A stretch of DNA of 64,000 nt from Aphanomyces cochlioides (taxonomy: Eukaryota; Oomycota; Saprolegniomycetes; Saprolegniales; Verrucalvaceae). Under the pieces are notes generated by a model. It was not told where the DNA came from. It did not search any database and saw nothing but the letters and a program-made list of their open reading frames with translations. The stretch lies in contig JAHQRK010000011.1 of the NCBI GenBank assembly GCA_019828595.1, positions 1,054,001-1,118,000 of the forward strand, written 5' to 3'. Below, one piece after another: positions 9,149-20,370 of this stretch; positions within the stretch are counted from its first letter, which is position 1; each line of letters starts with the position of its first letter. A program made the translations under genes and the position numbers.

Positions 9149-10948
9149 TTAACTTAACATTTCAACTTCTCCTGTTAAACGGTTAAGATTGAATTCACGT
9201 TCGTAGACGACTAAAGCAAGTAGATTTGCGCCTTGCGAGCAACCGTTGATACCAGAAATGGTTACGGCTTGTGGAACGTCTTTTTGAGTGATTCGAGAGC
9301 AGTCAGCAACAAGAACTCGATTCACAGTGCTCCAAGTTTGGAAATCGATCAAACCATTAGCAATTTCGTGGGTTAGTCCACCATTAATTGCGTGTAATTT
9401 AGAGAATTCATCATAGAAAGATTGGTAATCATAGGTTACAGTTTCATTGAAAACTGTTTCAGATCCGATTTGAACTTGGAAGTGGCGAATACTACTTCCT
9501 GGTTGACAAGTGTAAGGAGCTGAATCAAAGGGACTTGCAAATTGCTCTACATTAGTAGCAGTTACATAATGTCCTGATGATGTTTCGCTAAATGGAATCA
9601 ATGCAATATATTTAATATTCTTCCAAGAACCAGATAAAGTCAAATTGATTGGAACATTCATTTGACCATCAATTGCTCCAAGACCAGCTCGTCCTTGAAA
9701 ATATTGAGCATAACAGTCTAAGAAACGAATAGTCTTGATTGGTCTTTGTACAATTTCAGTTGGGCGTGCTAGATCATAAAATGGAACATTGAGGCGAGCA
9801 GTTGTGTATGGGACAATGCTTCCTGTTTGTGCAACAGTGCATAGACTATTTTGAACTGGACCGAATGCTACTCGAAACGTAGCTGCTTTCGAAGCTGCGA
9901 GAATACCAGTCATGGGGTTATAAGCATTACCTGAAGCTACCATAATTGGGCACGTTCTACCGCTTGTAAGTACTGAAGATTTTAATTTCATTGTGTAGTT
10001 TGGTGGAGAAGCTGCATCGGTAGCTGCATCTATATCAACATATCCAGAGTTGATTTTAAGACGTAATTTGAGCTGAGGGTTACCCGTTAATTCTAATTCA
10101 TTGAAGATAGGATGGAGATCGATCAAACGGATTTTCAACATGTGAACCCAATGTCCTGCATATGCCCCTGCTGCAACTGTTCCAGTATTATTAAGAGCAA
10201 AAGCACCACGAGCATTTTGCTGTGCGATTGTTGAACTAACGCTTGCGCGTTGGGTTAGCCAATTAAAGGCGTTGATACCTCCATTAACACTACCTGTAGT
10301 TGGATCAATTGTCGCTACACTTTGAGGATTAGAATAAATACGAGAGATAAATCCATTGTTTTCTGCTAAAGGTGCCTCCTGAAGTGTCAAACCAGTAGTA
10401 GCTGCTGGATTGCAGACCGTATTGTAAAAACCATCTCCCCCTGCTGAAGCTGCTGGTGTTCCAGAGGATCCACCATAATTCATCGAGTACCAACTATCTG
10501 GAAAATGAAGCGCATCGGCCCCATGTTTTAGCTGGTCGCTAGCGCTCCATCCTGTTTGATGGCGCAAATTATTCCAAAACAATTTGTAATCTGCTTCAGT
10601 AACTATATCAGTTCCATTTAAAGTAACAGTGAGCGAGTCAACTACGTTCCAAACGCCAGCCTTCATGCCAACACAATATCGATTAATTGCTTTAGCAAAT
10701 GCATCGGAACCTAAATTTTTCATAGTCACTACGTATGGTAAAGTAATGTAAGCATCTTTCAAAGAAGCAAAACCTTTAGAACCTTGAAGTTGAGAAGCGG
10801 CGTCGATTGTGATAATACCTGACGAATAACTACCTTGATTGTTATCCGGAACATATGCCATTTTCTTACCTCGAGAGACTTCTACAGGAGCATCTTCTCT
10901 TTTGGAAGCATCAAGTAAATATTGATCAGCCAGTTGGTAGTCAGCCAT
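9149..10948 (-). CDS. Major capsid protein, double jelly-roll type
   Basis: 599 residues, intact, starting MADYQLADQYLLDASKRED. Length, composition and order of segments fit Polinton/Polinton-like virus major capsid proteins: an N-terminal region with YITLPYVVTMKN (about residues 88-99), WNVVDSLTVTLNG, a long middle, then KIRLIDLHPIFNELELTGNP (about 271-290) and a C-terminal half with YDYQSFYDEFSKLHAI. These proteins trimerise into pseudo-hexameric capsomers. It is transcribed toward the fibre gene, and its start is 71 bp from the divergent protease gene. Confidence 0.85.
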   Translation of the reverse strand: MADYQLADQYLLDASKREDAPVEVSRGKKMAYVPDNNQGSYSSGIITIDAASQLQGSKGFASLKDAYITLPYVVTMKNLGSDAFAKAINRYCVGMKAGVWNVVDSLTVTLNGTDIVTEADYKLFWNNLRHQTGWSASDQLKHGADALHFPDSWYSMNYGGSSGTPAASAGGDGFYNTVCNPAATTGLTLQEAPLAENNGFISRIYSNPQSVATIDPTTGSVNGGINAFNWLTQRASVSSTIAQQNARGAFALNNTGTVAAGAYAGHWVHMLKIRLIDLHPIFNELELTGNPQLKLRLKINSGYVDIDAATDAASPPNYTMKLKSSVLTSGRTCPIMVASGNAYNPMTGILAASKAATFRVAFGPVQNSLCTVAQTGSIVPYTTARLNVPFYDLARPTEIVQRPIKTIRFLDCYAQYFQGRAGLGAIDGQMNVPINLTLSGSWKNIKYIALIPFSETSSGHYVTATNVEQFASPFDSAPYTCQPGSSIRHFQVQIGSETVFNETVTYDYQSFYDEFSKLHAINGGLTHEIANGLIDFQTWSTVNRVLVADCSRITQKDVPQAVTISGINGCSQGANLLALVVYEREFNLNRLTGEVEMLS

Positions 10949-11019
10949 GATTGTTTATATTATTTTATAGACTTATATATACTTCTATTGAGACAAAAAA
11001 TAGAAAAAAATATTAATGA
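10949..11019. promoter_or_regulatory. Divergent promoter between major capsid and protease genes
   Basis: 71 bp of nearly pure A/T between two divergent start codons. It contains TTATATATACTT and TTTATATTATTTTATAG, giving TATA-like boxes toward both genes, and an A-rich leader (GACAAAAAATAGAAAAAAAT) before the protease ATG. Confidence 0.5.
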
Positions 11020-11397
11020 ATGGATCTAATAAAAGGAATTACCTCTGATCACGAATTAATTGAATTAGCTAATTTATTAGATATTGAATTGGATGGAATA
11101 TTTACTCTTGATGAAATAAAGAAACCATTACCAAAAAACGGAAATTATATTATTTTGTTAGAAAATGGTGATGGAATTGGACATTGGGTAGGTATTTTCC
11201 ATGATCAGTATTTTGACAGCGCAGGTGAACCAGCTCCTCTTATTTTAGGTATAAAAAAATACAACCATAAGCAGTATCAAAGTGCTTATAGAGAGTATTG
11301 TGGCATTTGGTGTTTATTATTCCTATATTCTAAACAAAATCACAGTCCTGATCTACTCGAAGGATTTCATGATCTGAATGATAAAACGTTTGAGTAA
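11020..11397 (+). CDS. Adenain-like (C5/Ulp1-type) maturation cysteine protease
   Basis: 125 residues. The catalytic pattern is readable in order: His in GIGHWVGIF (about residue 54), Asp in QYFDSAGEP (about 66), Gln in YNHKQYQS (about 86) and Cys in EYCGIWCLLF (about 97). This order matches adenovirus protease and Polinton PRO genes. It would cut capsid precursor proteins during virion maturation. The protein is short but includes every catalytic residue. It ends 5 bp before the convergent ExoX-C-like gene. Confidence 0.87.
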   Translation: MDLIKGITSDHELIELANLLDIELDGIFTLDEIKKPLPKNGNYIILLENGDGIGHWVGIFHDQYFDSAGEPAPLILGIKKYNHKQYQSAYREYCGIWCLLFLYSKQNHSPDLLEGFHDLNDKTFE

Positions 11398-11402
11398 GTA
11401 GA

Positions 11403-11729
11403 TTAAACCTCTTTTGGTTGGTTTTTTAGGTTAATTAGTTCATCGTATAGTTTTAAACACTTTTCTTTAACGTATTGATTAGTTAATAACCAATCAATGT
11501 ATTGAGAATCGATTTGATTGATATGTTGTATAGATTTGCCTTTATATTTGCCCCATGTCATTGTATAGCTAAGATCAGCATCTTTGAATTTATCTTGTAG
11601 GAACTGTTTGATTTCTGGACGAGAACTAAGGATCATCTCCTGAGTTAGCAACCATTTACAATATGATTGATTAATATCAAAAACTTCTTGAATAGTTTTT
11701 GATTTATATCGTCCGAAATTTAATTCCAT
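11403..11729 (-). CDS. Small protein of two ExoX-C-like repeats
   Basis: 108 residues made of two copies of one motif: NFGRYKSKTIQEVFDINQSY-CKWLL at residues 4-28 and TWGKYKGKSIQHINQIDSQY-IDWLL at about 58-82. The pattern (aromatic-GKYKGK-x-I ... Y-x-x-WLL) is that of the C-terminal module found with exonuclease X and in stand-alone viral proteins, thought to bind nucleic acid. No nuclease domain is attached. It is the last recognisable gene of the viral element on this side. Confidence 0.6.
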   Translation of the reverse strand: MELNFGRYKSKTIQEVFDINQSYCKWLLTQEMILSSRPEIKQFLQDKFKDADLSYTMTWGKYKGKSIQHINQIDSQYIDWLLTNQYVKEKCLKLYDELINLKNQPKEV

Positions 11730-11882
11730 GGTTACTAAATACTATACACCATATACTACGTAGTGGTTTTTTTAAATTAATTATACGAAATTTTATAGTA
11801 GCGATTAAATTTTCTATATTATTATTTTATACAGGTATATTATTTTTCAAAGTGGTTTAACGACGAACGTCCATTTCCGAAT
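11730..11882. other. Right edge of the viral element and junction to host DNA
   Basis: AT-rich sequence with no ORF. The word AGTGGTTT occurs at about 11,761 and again at about 11,851, but I cannot show that it is a terminal repeat. From about 11,865 composition becomes host-like and the Crinkler start codon follows at 11883. The exact end of the element needs the other terminal repeat, which is outside the window. Confidence 0.4.
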
Positions 11883-13103
11883 ATGCTGACTTTGTTCTGC
11901 GTCGTTGTTGGTGAAGGGAGACCTTTCTCCATCGAGATTGAAGCTGAAAAGACCGTCGATCATCTCAAGAAGAAGATCAAAGAAGAAATCAAGTATGATG
12001 GTCGTGCAGATGCTCTTCAGCTTTATCTGGCTTTGAAGGGTGGTTTACAGTTAAAGGATGGTGCTTGGCTGTCTGACGAAGACCCTGATTTGGAAGGCCT
12101 TTCTCAACCCGCTGATGGAAACACAGTGTTTCCAAAGTATGTCAATGAAGAAAGACAGATGAAGGGAACCAAGAAGCTTTCCAGGTTCTTTTCTGGTGGA
12201 GAGTACCCCGAATTTTGCAGCGACGAAAAAATTCATGTGGTGGTTACGGAGCAAGAGGCTCTCGGCGTGGCACCAACTACAACACATCGTCATCCCGAAC
12301 GTCTCAAACGATGGGCTGCGATCAATGCAATCATACGTCAGAAGAATCAACAGGCAAATCAGAAGACCACCGATGAAGACGCCAATACAAACAAAAAACG
12401 AAAAAAACGCGATGTTAACAAGACTGTCGGCTATTCGAGTCTTTGTTGGGAAGATATCAAATCAATTTACAACTTCGAAGATTCTTATGACCTTCAACCT
12501 AACGTTAGCGATATTCCTGATGCTGACATCCAGCTGCTCCTCGCTCGTATTCATGATTTGCGGGATCTCTATGGACAAGTCACGGATGGGAAAGAAGCCA
12601 AGAGATTGTTCTTTATTGCCCCGATCCTTGAGACAGTCAGTCGTCTGATCAAGGACGTCCGCATTTTAGTCGAAGAAGACGTGGCTGGGAAGAACGTGCT
12701 CCTGAATGGTCGATTCGAATTCGTGCTCAAGCGTGGCAAGAAGAGAATTTCACTTGTCGAAGCAAAGCGTGAAGATATGCAACAAGGACTGGTTCAGAGT
12801 GTGACGGGGCTCGAAGCTCTTGCTGATGTTGAAAATCTATCTGTGACATATGGCATCGTGACTAATTTTCTCATGTGGACGTTCGTGATCAGTGAAGACA
12901 CGAAGGCCCGAAAGCATGAGTATTCTCTCCGTACCGTCGAAACCATACCTTCGTTTGAAGGATTGAAAGAACTCGTCGGAATAATTTACGCGATGCTGAT
13001 GCCTTCCATAGAGAAAAAAGTCTGTATTGTGGAGGCGAAGAAGGATGATTTGTTGCAAGGGATGGCTCAAGATTTGTTGGCATGTGAAGTGCAGTCTGAG
13101 TAA
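11883..13103 (+). CDS. Crinkler (CRN)-type effector with PD-(D/E)xK-like nuclease domain
   Basis: 406 residues. The N-terminus is a ubiquitin-like CRN translocation domain: MLTLFCVVVGEGRPFSIEIE, then LQLYLALKGG (LYLA at 47-50, the LFLAK equivalent) and KIHVVVTEQ (about 116-124), equivalent to the HVLVxxP boundary. A linker rich in Lys and Arg follows (NKKRKKRD, possible nuclear signal). The C-terminal part, about residues 278-385, has FEFVLKRGKKRISLVEAK and DMQQGL, the E-x-K core of restriction-nuclease-like CRN domains. CRN proteins act inside other cells, usually in the nucleus. The start codon lies only about 15 bp from the viral AT-rich edge, leaving almost no host promoter. Residues 380 onward begin a second, broken module. 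Confidence 0.85.
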   Translation: MLTLFCVVVGEGRPFSIEIEAEKTVDHLKKKIKEEIKYDGRADALQLYLALKGGLQLKDGAWLSDEDPDLEGLSQPADGNTVFPKYVNEERQMKGTKKLSRFFSGGEYPEFCSDEKIHVVVTEQEALGVAPTTTHRHPERLKRWAAINAIIRQKNQQANQKTTDEDANTNKKRKKRDVNKTVGYSSLCWEDIKSIYNFEDSYDLQPNVSDIPDADIQLLLARIHDLRDLYGQVTDGKEAKRLFFIAPILETVSRLIKDVRILVEEDVAGKNVLLNGRFEFVLKRGKKRISLVEAKREDMQQGLVQSVTGLEALADVENLSVTYGIVTNFLMWTFVISEDTKARKHEYSLRTVETIPSFEGLKELVGIIYAMLMPSIEKKVCIVEAKKDDLLQGMAQDLLACEVQSE

Positions 13104-13273
13104 TGTACGTTTATGGTATCGTCACCAATTATGTTGAATGGAACTTTTAGCGAAACATGAATGACAGAATTGAATTGGAGGGGTGTGCCTTGAATGTTGG
13201 ACCTACTGGCCCTTCTTTGGAAACTCTTGACAAGATTTGTGGAAAGATTTATGCCATGCTTTCGGATGAGTAA
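13015..13273 (+). pseudogene. Second, disrupted copy of the CRN nuclease module
   Basis: The effector frame runs into KKVCIVEAKKDDLLQGMAQD, a second copy of the KKRISLVEAKREDMQQGLVQ motif, then stops at 13101. Reading other frames gives YVYGIVTNYVEWNF (nt about 13,106-13,147; first copy TYGIVTNFLMWTF) and, from 13157, a stretch ending KICGKIYAMLSDE with stop 13271-13273 (first copy ELVGIIYAMLM). So a tandem duplicate of the nuclease half exists, broken by at least one frameshift and a short loss. Confidence 0.65.
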
Positions 13274-13621
13274 GCAGTACGTTGCTGTTTTTTATTAAGT
13301 CAATTTGAGTATTTCTTCGCATATGAGTCCTAAGAGAATACAAGAAATCACCTTCAGGGGTTTGTTTGTGACATCAATTTTGATAGCTTCGCATATGAGT
13401 CATTCGATCGTTTATTAGGCCCCTTCCATGTGTCGAGAATGATTCAACTAATGTCGTGGTTTCATCGTAATCAACTTGTTTGGGTGAATGCTATCATCTG
13501 ATGAAAAGGATGGAAAACCTTGATATAGCATCATCAGACTCAGAATCAGCATACAGATGGGACGATTGGTGGTGGTGAGAACTTTTGAAAAAAAATTGCC
13601 GGTCTGTGGCACTAAGTATTA
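13274..13621. other. Intergenic, no gene seen
   Basis: Host-like composition. The phrase TTCGCATATGAGTC occurs twice (about 13,316 and 13,387). No ORF with recognisable content. Confidence 0.4.
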
Positions 13622-14186
13622 CTACTGAGGTTGCTCAATACATAGATTGTGCAAATCTACAATACTATCAATCAGCATCAAGATTCGAGTCATATCGCTC
13701 TTGCATGCTAATCTATTTCGGATGGAGCACAAAAATGGAAATCGTGCCTTCAAGAGTCCAACACAGTGTTCGGCACGGATTCGAATTCTGGATAAACGTT
13801 GATTGAAGCATGCATACTCGGGAGGCAAGTTTGAACTTGGAGCACATTTATACGCTGGAATAAGGTTTCGACTGGGTGAAAACGCGGAGTCGCCAAGAAT
13901 GTATTCCTTATTCGCAAAGTATGATGCTGGGTCCAGAGCTGGCTTTGAACATTTCCATACTCGATTGTCATGTGATGAACCAGGCCAACCAGCATTAATA
14001 TACCGAATTAAGCATGTGTCGTCGCAAATAAACACCGCATGATGAATTCCTCGAAAAGTAGTCTTCACCAAAGTTAATAGGTTTCACTTCGAATGGAAAC
14101 AATGTGCCATCAATGAAGCCAACACAATTCGGGAAGCCAGATTCCTTCGGCATACTGACGCCTGTGTGGTGTGTTGATCCAGTCAA
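13622..14186 (-). pseudogene. PIF/Harbinger-like DDE transposase remnant
   Basis: Two overlapping minus-strand frames together give a DDE_Tnp_4-type nuclease: NCVGFIDGTLFPFEV (first Asp), then after a frame change RYINAGWPGSSHDNRVW, EYILGDSAFSPSRNLIPAY (second Asp) and RIRAEHCVGLLKARFPFL (Glu). The frame change lies near 14,045-14,070. N-terminal DNA-binding part and the partner Myb-like protein of active Harbinger elements are not visible. No terminal repeats recognised. A dead fragment. Confidence 0.7.
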
Positions 14187-14647
14187 ATTCTACTGGAAGG
14201 ACATCTGAAAAGGGGTGTCAGATCCAGTGTGCCGTGATTGGACGAAAAGTGATATCTAAAATTTCAACTGAAACTGATGTTGATGTCGGTTCATTTTCAA
14301 ATTTTTCTGTGATAAATTTTTCGTTTTTTCTGAAAAAGTGCCTGAGGCATAGGCATAAAATGTTGTGTTTCCGAAAACTCTCTAATAAGAGAGTTTTCGG
14401 ACGCGTTTTTCAGTGTCAAGCATTCACGGGCATTGATTCATCATCAATGAGGTAATCCGGAAACATCGACAGACGGCAAAGCTGTTAATTATCCGGAAAT
14501 TCGACAAATTGACCAATCAGAGTACTGGATTTATCGTAAATGACGATTCCCGACCAGCCTCTTACGATAGTGTACAACCCCGAGAATTGAAACTTGTCCA
14601 TGTGTATTAATACTGTAATCTCTTGTTTCCCGGGGAAATCCACTAAC
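14187..14647. other. Intergenic with a strong hairpin
   Basis: No gene seen. At 14371-14400 there is a perfect inverted repeat with 13-bp arms (CCGAAAACTCTCT) and a 4-nt loop. Two TCCGGAA words lie nearby (about 14,455 and 14,493). The hairpin may be a transposon end or transcription terminator-like structure; unproven. Confidence 0.45.
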
Positions 14648-16243
14648 TTACTTCTTGCGGGTCACGCGTGCCAAGGTGTCACCCATAGGGGGAACGACCA
14701 AGGCGGTAAAGTCTTGCTTGGGGAAATTCTTGTCGAGCACATCGACATTGAATTGACGGAAGAAAATGCTCAAAATGATCTTGACTTGGATGTAAGCGTA
14801 TTGTTGACCCATGCAGCCGTGCATGCCACCACCAAAGCTCACGTTCGTGTAAGGCAATTTGTCTTCTTCATTGCGTCCATCCAAAAAGCGCATGGGGTCG
14901 TACGAGTCAGGGTTGCCCCAGTAGTCATCCAAGCGGTTGGCTGCGGCAGGCGACGCAAACACAATGTGGCCTTCTGGGATCGTGTAATCACCGCATTGCT
15001 ACATGTCCACGTGAGATGGCACAATTGAGAATGCTTCTCTTACAATGTCCTTCATGACCTTGCGCATCAACAAGATCAACGGAGGCGTCAAGCGCAAAGT
15101 TTCCTTGATACAAGCGTGCAAGACAGGCATGTTGTTGAGGTTTTCAAACGTCAAGTTGTCGTTGCCAGCATCGCCGAGCACTTGCTTTTGCTCTTCAAGA
15201 ATTTTGTCACTAGGAAGACAAAATGAGCGACAATTTCGAGAGTGAGTTCGTACATCATGCCAGGTTGCAACAAGACCAATTCGATCACGGCCCACGTCAA
15301 AGTGAGAGAACTCGTGTGTTGACCAGCAAAAAGCAAAGCAACCAGCAAACCGACGACGTGTTGGTCAGGGATGTTGACGCCAGGCGTGTCCTTGTACTCG
15401 GAGTTCATAAATGTGTCGAGGATATCATCGCACTAGGACAATGTCAAAATTCCACACAACATCATGGAGAAAACGTACTCGCTTGCCAGAATCACGACGA
15501 GCCTTGATCACAGCAGAGAACAGCTCGTCCATCTTGGCGCGGGCAGCGTCACGGCGTTTGTGTGCAGGGGTGGGAGCGTAGGGGAAGAAAAAGCTGAAAG
15601 CAGTGGTGCCTCCATCCAAGTCATTGTACAACGAGCTGACTTCCTTGAACAAATGCTCACGCACTTCATCACCAAGCAAAGCGCGACTGGCGGTCAAGAT
15701 GGCCAATTCAGCGAACGTTTTCTTCAAGTTGACCGTCGACTCGTCGGGGAACGCTTTGAAATACAACTCGGTTTCGCTGCGAATCTTGTCGACGTAAGTT
15801 CGGAGACGCGACGTACGCAAACCGTTCGCCATAAATTGCATTTGTTGCGCGCGGCGCTTCGGTGTAGCATCGTAGACAAGTCCAGGACCGAAGACTGGGG
15901 TCATGAGTTTGTAGACTTCGGATTGACTCAAGTAGTCATCGTTGGGCTTGAAGAACGCTTCATGTGCCAAGGGTCCAATGAGGAACGTCAAGTCTTGACC
16001 GAACATCTTGGCCGTGAAGCAATGACCTTTCAGTTTGTATCCGTCCAAGATCATTTGAATCGGGTTGGCCGCAAACGATGGGAACGATCCGACGAATGGA
16101 ATCCAGTATGGCAAGACGGGGGGCAACTTGACGCCAGCAGGGTGTTTCTTGGGCGACGTCACGTAGACGAGGACCAGGAAGGCGACGAGAAAGCCCACGA
16201 GGAGCTGGGAGTGCTCGGCGAAGAGTTCAGTCAAGCTCAACAT
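14648..16243 (-). CDS. CYP51: Sterol 14-alpha-demethylase, cytochrome P450 CYP51
   Basis: Four exons on the minus strand: 16243-15479, 15432-15254, 15209-15044, 14998-14648, giving about 486 residues. An N-terminal membrane anchor (LVGFLVAFLVLVYV, residues 15-28) precedes the P450 domain. CYP51-type I-helix signature LLFAGQHTSSLTLTW, K-helix KETLRLTPP and haem loop FGGGMHGCMGQQYA (Cys ligand) are all present. It removes the 14-alpha methyl group of lanosterol-type sterols at the endoplasmic reticulum. Introns of 44-46 nt have GT-AG ends and join frames cleanly. Presence of CYP51 supports a saprolegnian host, since Peronosporales cannot make sterols. This family is the target of azole fungicides. 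Confidence 0.92.
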
Positions 16244-17210
16244 GGTGACTAAATGAGGAATGGCGTCTCAATCAGAATCGCTTCACTGGTGCGTGCAATC
16301 AATTTGTTTATCGTCCGCCGCGACTTGTGATTGGCTCCGACAGATTTTGGCATAAATACGCTAAACTTTGCATGTTTTTATCTGGGGAACTTCACGATGT
16401 TGGAGTGTCGAGTCAGTTGTAGACTTGCATTGGCCCACTCCTTCGTCGACGCCGTTGTCATCATTGTAGGCATCCAGCGCATGATAGCTACACGTATTAC
16501 CAGCTACAAGGCCAGCAATATTGTCTAAAGGCTGCGGCCACTTGCAATACACTTTGCCGACTATTACAAACGAAGTACTAAAGTGCAAAGTACTATTTAT
16601 AGCTTTCATTCAACTTGGCAACGTCATAAACACAATGGCTCGTCTACATCGCAGCATTGATATCGCATCGGCATTGATATCGGTCCACATTGCAGCGGGG
16701 AATCAACATCTCGACTGCAATGTGGCAATATTTACCCACGGCAGATTTAAAGTCAACTACGTTGGGATGAAATTGACAATGTGAGGGGGGGGTTATACTG
16801 TGTAGTCTATGGGCAGTATATGGTTTGCAATGCTAATCTTTTAAACAAGCAACAGTTGACAAAGCAAATCCAACAGCGTGGCCTAATGCAATGTGTTTGT
16901 CTTTGTGTCAGCACTTTAAGACCACAATGAAGCTTCAAATTTTATTGGATAAAATTATATAAATATCATTTTATAAGTCAATAGAACTACTCTAATTTAA
17001 TAATTTTAGCCAATGAAATGTATCTGACGCTTTCCAGTTCGGAAGGAAATCTCTCGTTACTGAAGTAACTCTATCGTCTCCGCAGCTGTCTGGTAGATCA
17101 CTTTGCTATGCTGAAAGCTCTCGGCTGATTGTTCATTCAGAGGTTTCCAAGTTACCGTGACCACCTTGGGATTGTCAAGAACTCAAGTTCGGATCGGCCA
17201 TGGAAACATA
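16244..17210. other. Intergenic, no supported gene
   Basis: A minus-strand ORF of 82 codons (16361-16609) contains KVYCKWPQPLDNIAGLV and reads like part of a protein, but I do not recognise it and see no partner exon. Ankyrin-like words appear in broken form near 16,650-16,750. Near 16,940-17,010 the sequence is AT-rich. Probably decayed gene or transposon pieces. Confidence 0.4.
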
Positions 17211-17237
17211 CGGATAATTGGATTTTATCCGGATTTT
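17211..17237 (+). promoter_or_regulatory. ATCCGGAT promoter block before the COA3-like gene
   Basis: A 7-bp inverted pair CGGATAA/TTATCCG, followed by GATTTT, about 65-90 nt before the start codon. Nearly the same 27-nt block stands before ATP12 at 27191-27216. Confidence 0.55.
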
Positions 17238-17301
17238 GAAATCCCTGGCAACAAAAATCCACGCACAACATCCTTCGGTTCACTTCGCTGCGTCGTCCAC
17301 G

Positions 17302-17533
17302 ATGAACTCGGTGCTCAAGAAGAACTTGATCTTGGCTGGCAGCCTCAGCACGTTTGCGATCTCAGTGTTCTCGTACACGGTCTTTCAAATGTCAAAGGTA
17401 CTTGAGAAAACTTCCGTCTGCAAGCTGATATTTTGCCCTCCAGGACGACTTTGAAGGCTTGGACACTGTCAAGGTCAATGTGCACGAAAGTGGAATCAAA
17501 GCAACTGTCGTCAAGCCAACTGATGCTAGGTAA
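17302..17533 (+). CDS. COA3: COA3-like cytochrome c oxidase assembly protein
   Basis: Two exons, 17302-17397 and 17444-17533, separated by a 46-nt GT-AG intron, encode about 61 residues. One membrane span (LILAGSLSTFAISVFSYTVF, residues 8-27) is followed by QMSKDDFEGLD, the layout of COA3/CCDC56: basic residues, single helix, then a short acidic tail facing the intermembrane space. COA3 helps COX1 synthesis and insertion in the inner mitochondrial membrane. The protein is shorter than human COA3 (106 residues) and lacks its long N-terminal part, as in many lower eukaryotes. Call rests on architecture and the residues around the helix. Confidence 0.65.
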
Positions 17534-19786
<2,253 letters not shown>

Positions 19787-19859
19787 GCTGTCGCCACTTG
19801 TTAATATCGAGATTGATTCATTCCACTTGAGTTATGCCTCCAAGAAAAGTTGTGTATCG

Positions 19860-20370
19860 CTAGACTACAGAGGTTTCCTGCACAAACGAGGTGCTTGAGT
19901 TACAATCGGCGCGAGGAGATTCCACCACGGCTTGACTGGGTTGAGCGGCTTGCCGGTTGAGTTGAAAGAGCTGCCACGTGTAGATAACCAAGCCAAGCCA
20001 AATTTGAGCAAACCCGATGGCCTTGAAGGTCTCGAATGGCTCTTGGTAGATGACGGCGCCTGTGATGATGTTGAGTGTTGGCCCGATGAACTGAAGGAGT
20101 CCCATGACAGTCATGGGAATGCATTTGATAGCCGTCGAGAAGAGTAACTGAGGTGTGATTGTGAGCACACCGAGCCCAACCATGAGGAAGTCGTAGCCAA
20201 CTGAGAGGTTCGCAAAGGCGGTCAGTCCACGAATGTGCTGCGTGACCAAGTAAGCAATGCAGGGCAACGAAAGAAGCGTCATCTCGATTGTGATGCCTTG
20301 AACTGGTTGCAGAGGAGCTTTCTGCTGGAGGAGAGCATAAAAGCCGAAGTCAAACGCCAAGACCAAAGCC
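19860..20370 (-). pseudogene. EamA/RarD-like transporter, C-terminal half, cut off by a retrotransposon
   Basis: Minus-strand frame reading ALVLAFDFGFYALLQQKAPL, then EMTLLSLPCIAYLV, LLFSTAIKCIPMTVMGLLQFIGPTLNIITGA and a final membrane segment, ending at 19860. This is the second five-helix half of a RarD-type EamA permease. The missing N-terminal half lies at 26132-26575; a 5.76-kb chromovirus sits between, and the two ends meet exactly at its 5-bp target duplication. RarD proteins are mainly bacterial, so the gene may descend from transfer; only a tree could show it. Confidence 0.85.

Larger units (their letters stand above)
1..11870. mobile_element. Endogenous Polinton/Maverick-like virus, left end missing
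   Basis: The first 11.9 kb is much more AT-rich than the rest and is packed with intronless genes on both strands. The set is diagnostic: protein-primed polymerase B, retroviral-type integrase, double jelly-roll major capsid protein, minor capsid protein, FtsK/HerA-type ATPase and adenain-like cysteine protease. This is the core of Polintons/Mavericks and relatives (adintoviruses, Polinton-like viruses, virophages). The polymerase is cut by the window start, so the left terminal repeat is not visible; I could not recognise the right terminal repeat. Base composition changes to host-like near 11,870. Whether it is a fixed insertion or an active provirus cannot be told from one copy. Confidence 0.9.

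Noticed and set aside
15464..16252. 262-codon plus-strand ORF opposite CYP51 exon 1
   Set aside because: Antisense shadow; the P450 on the other strand is unmistakable.
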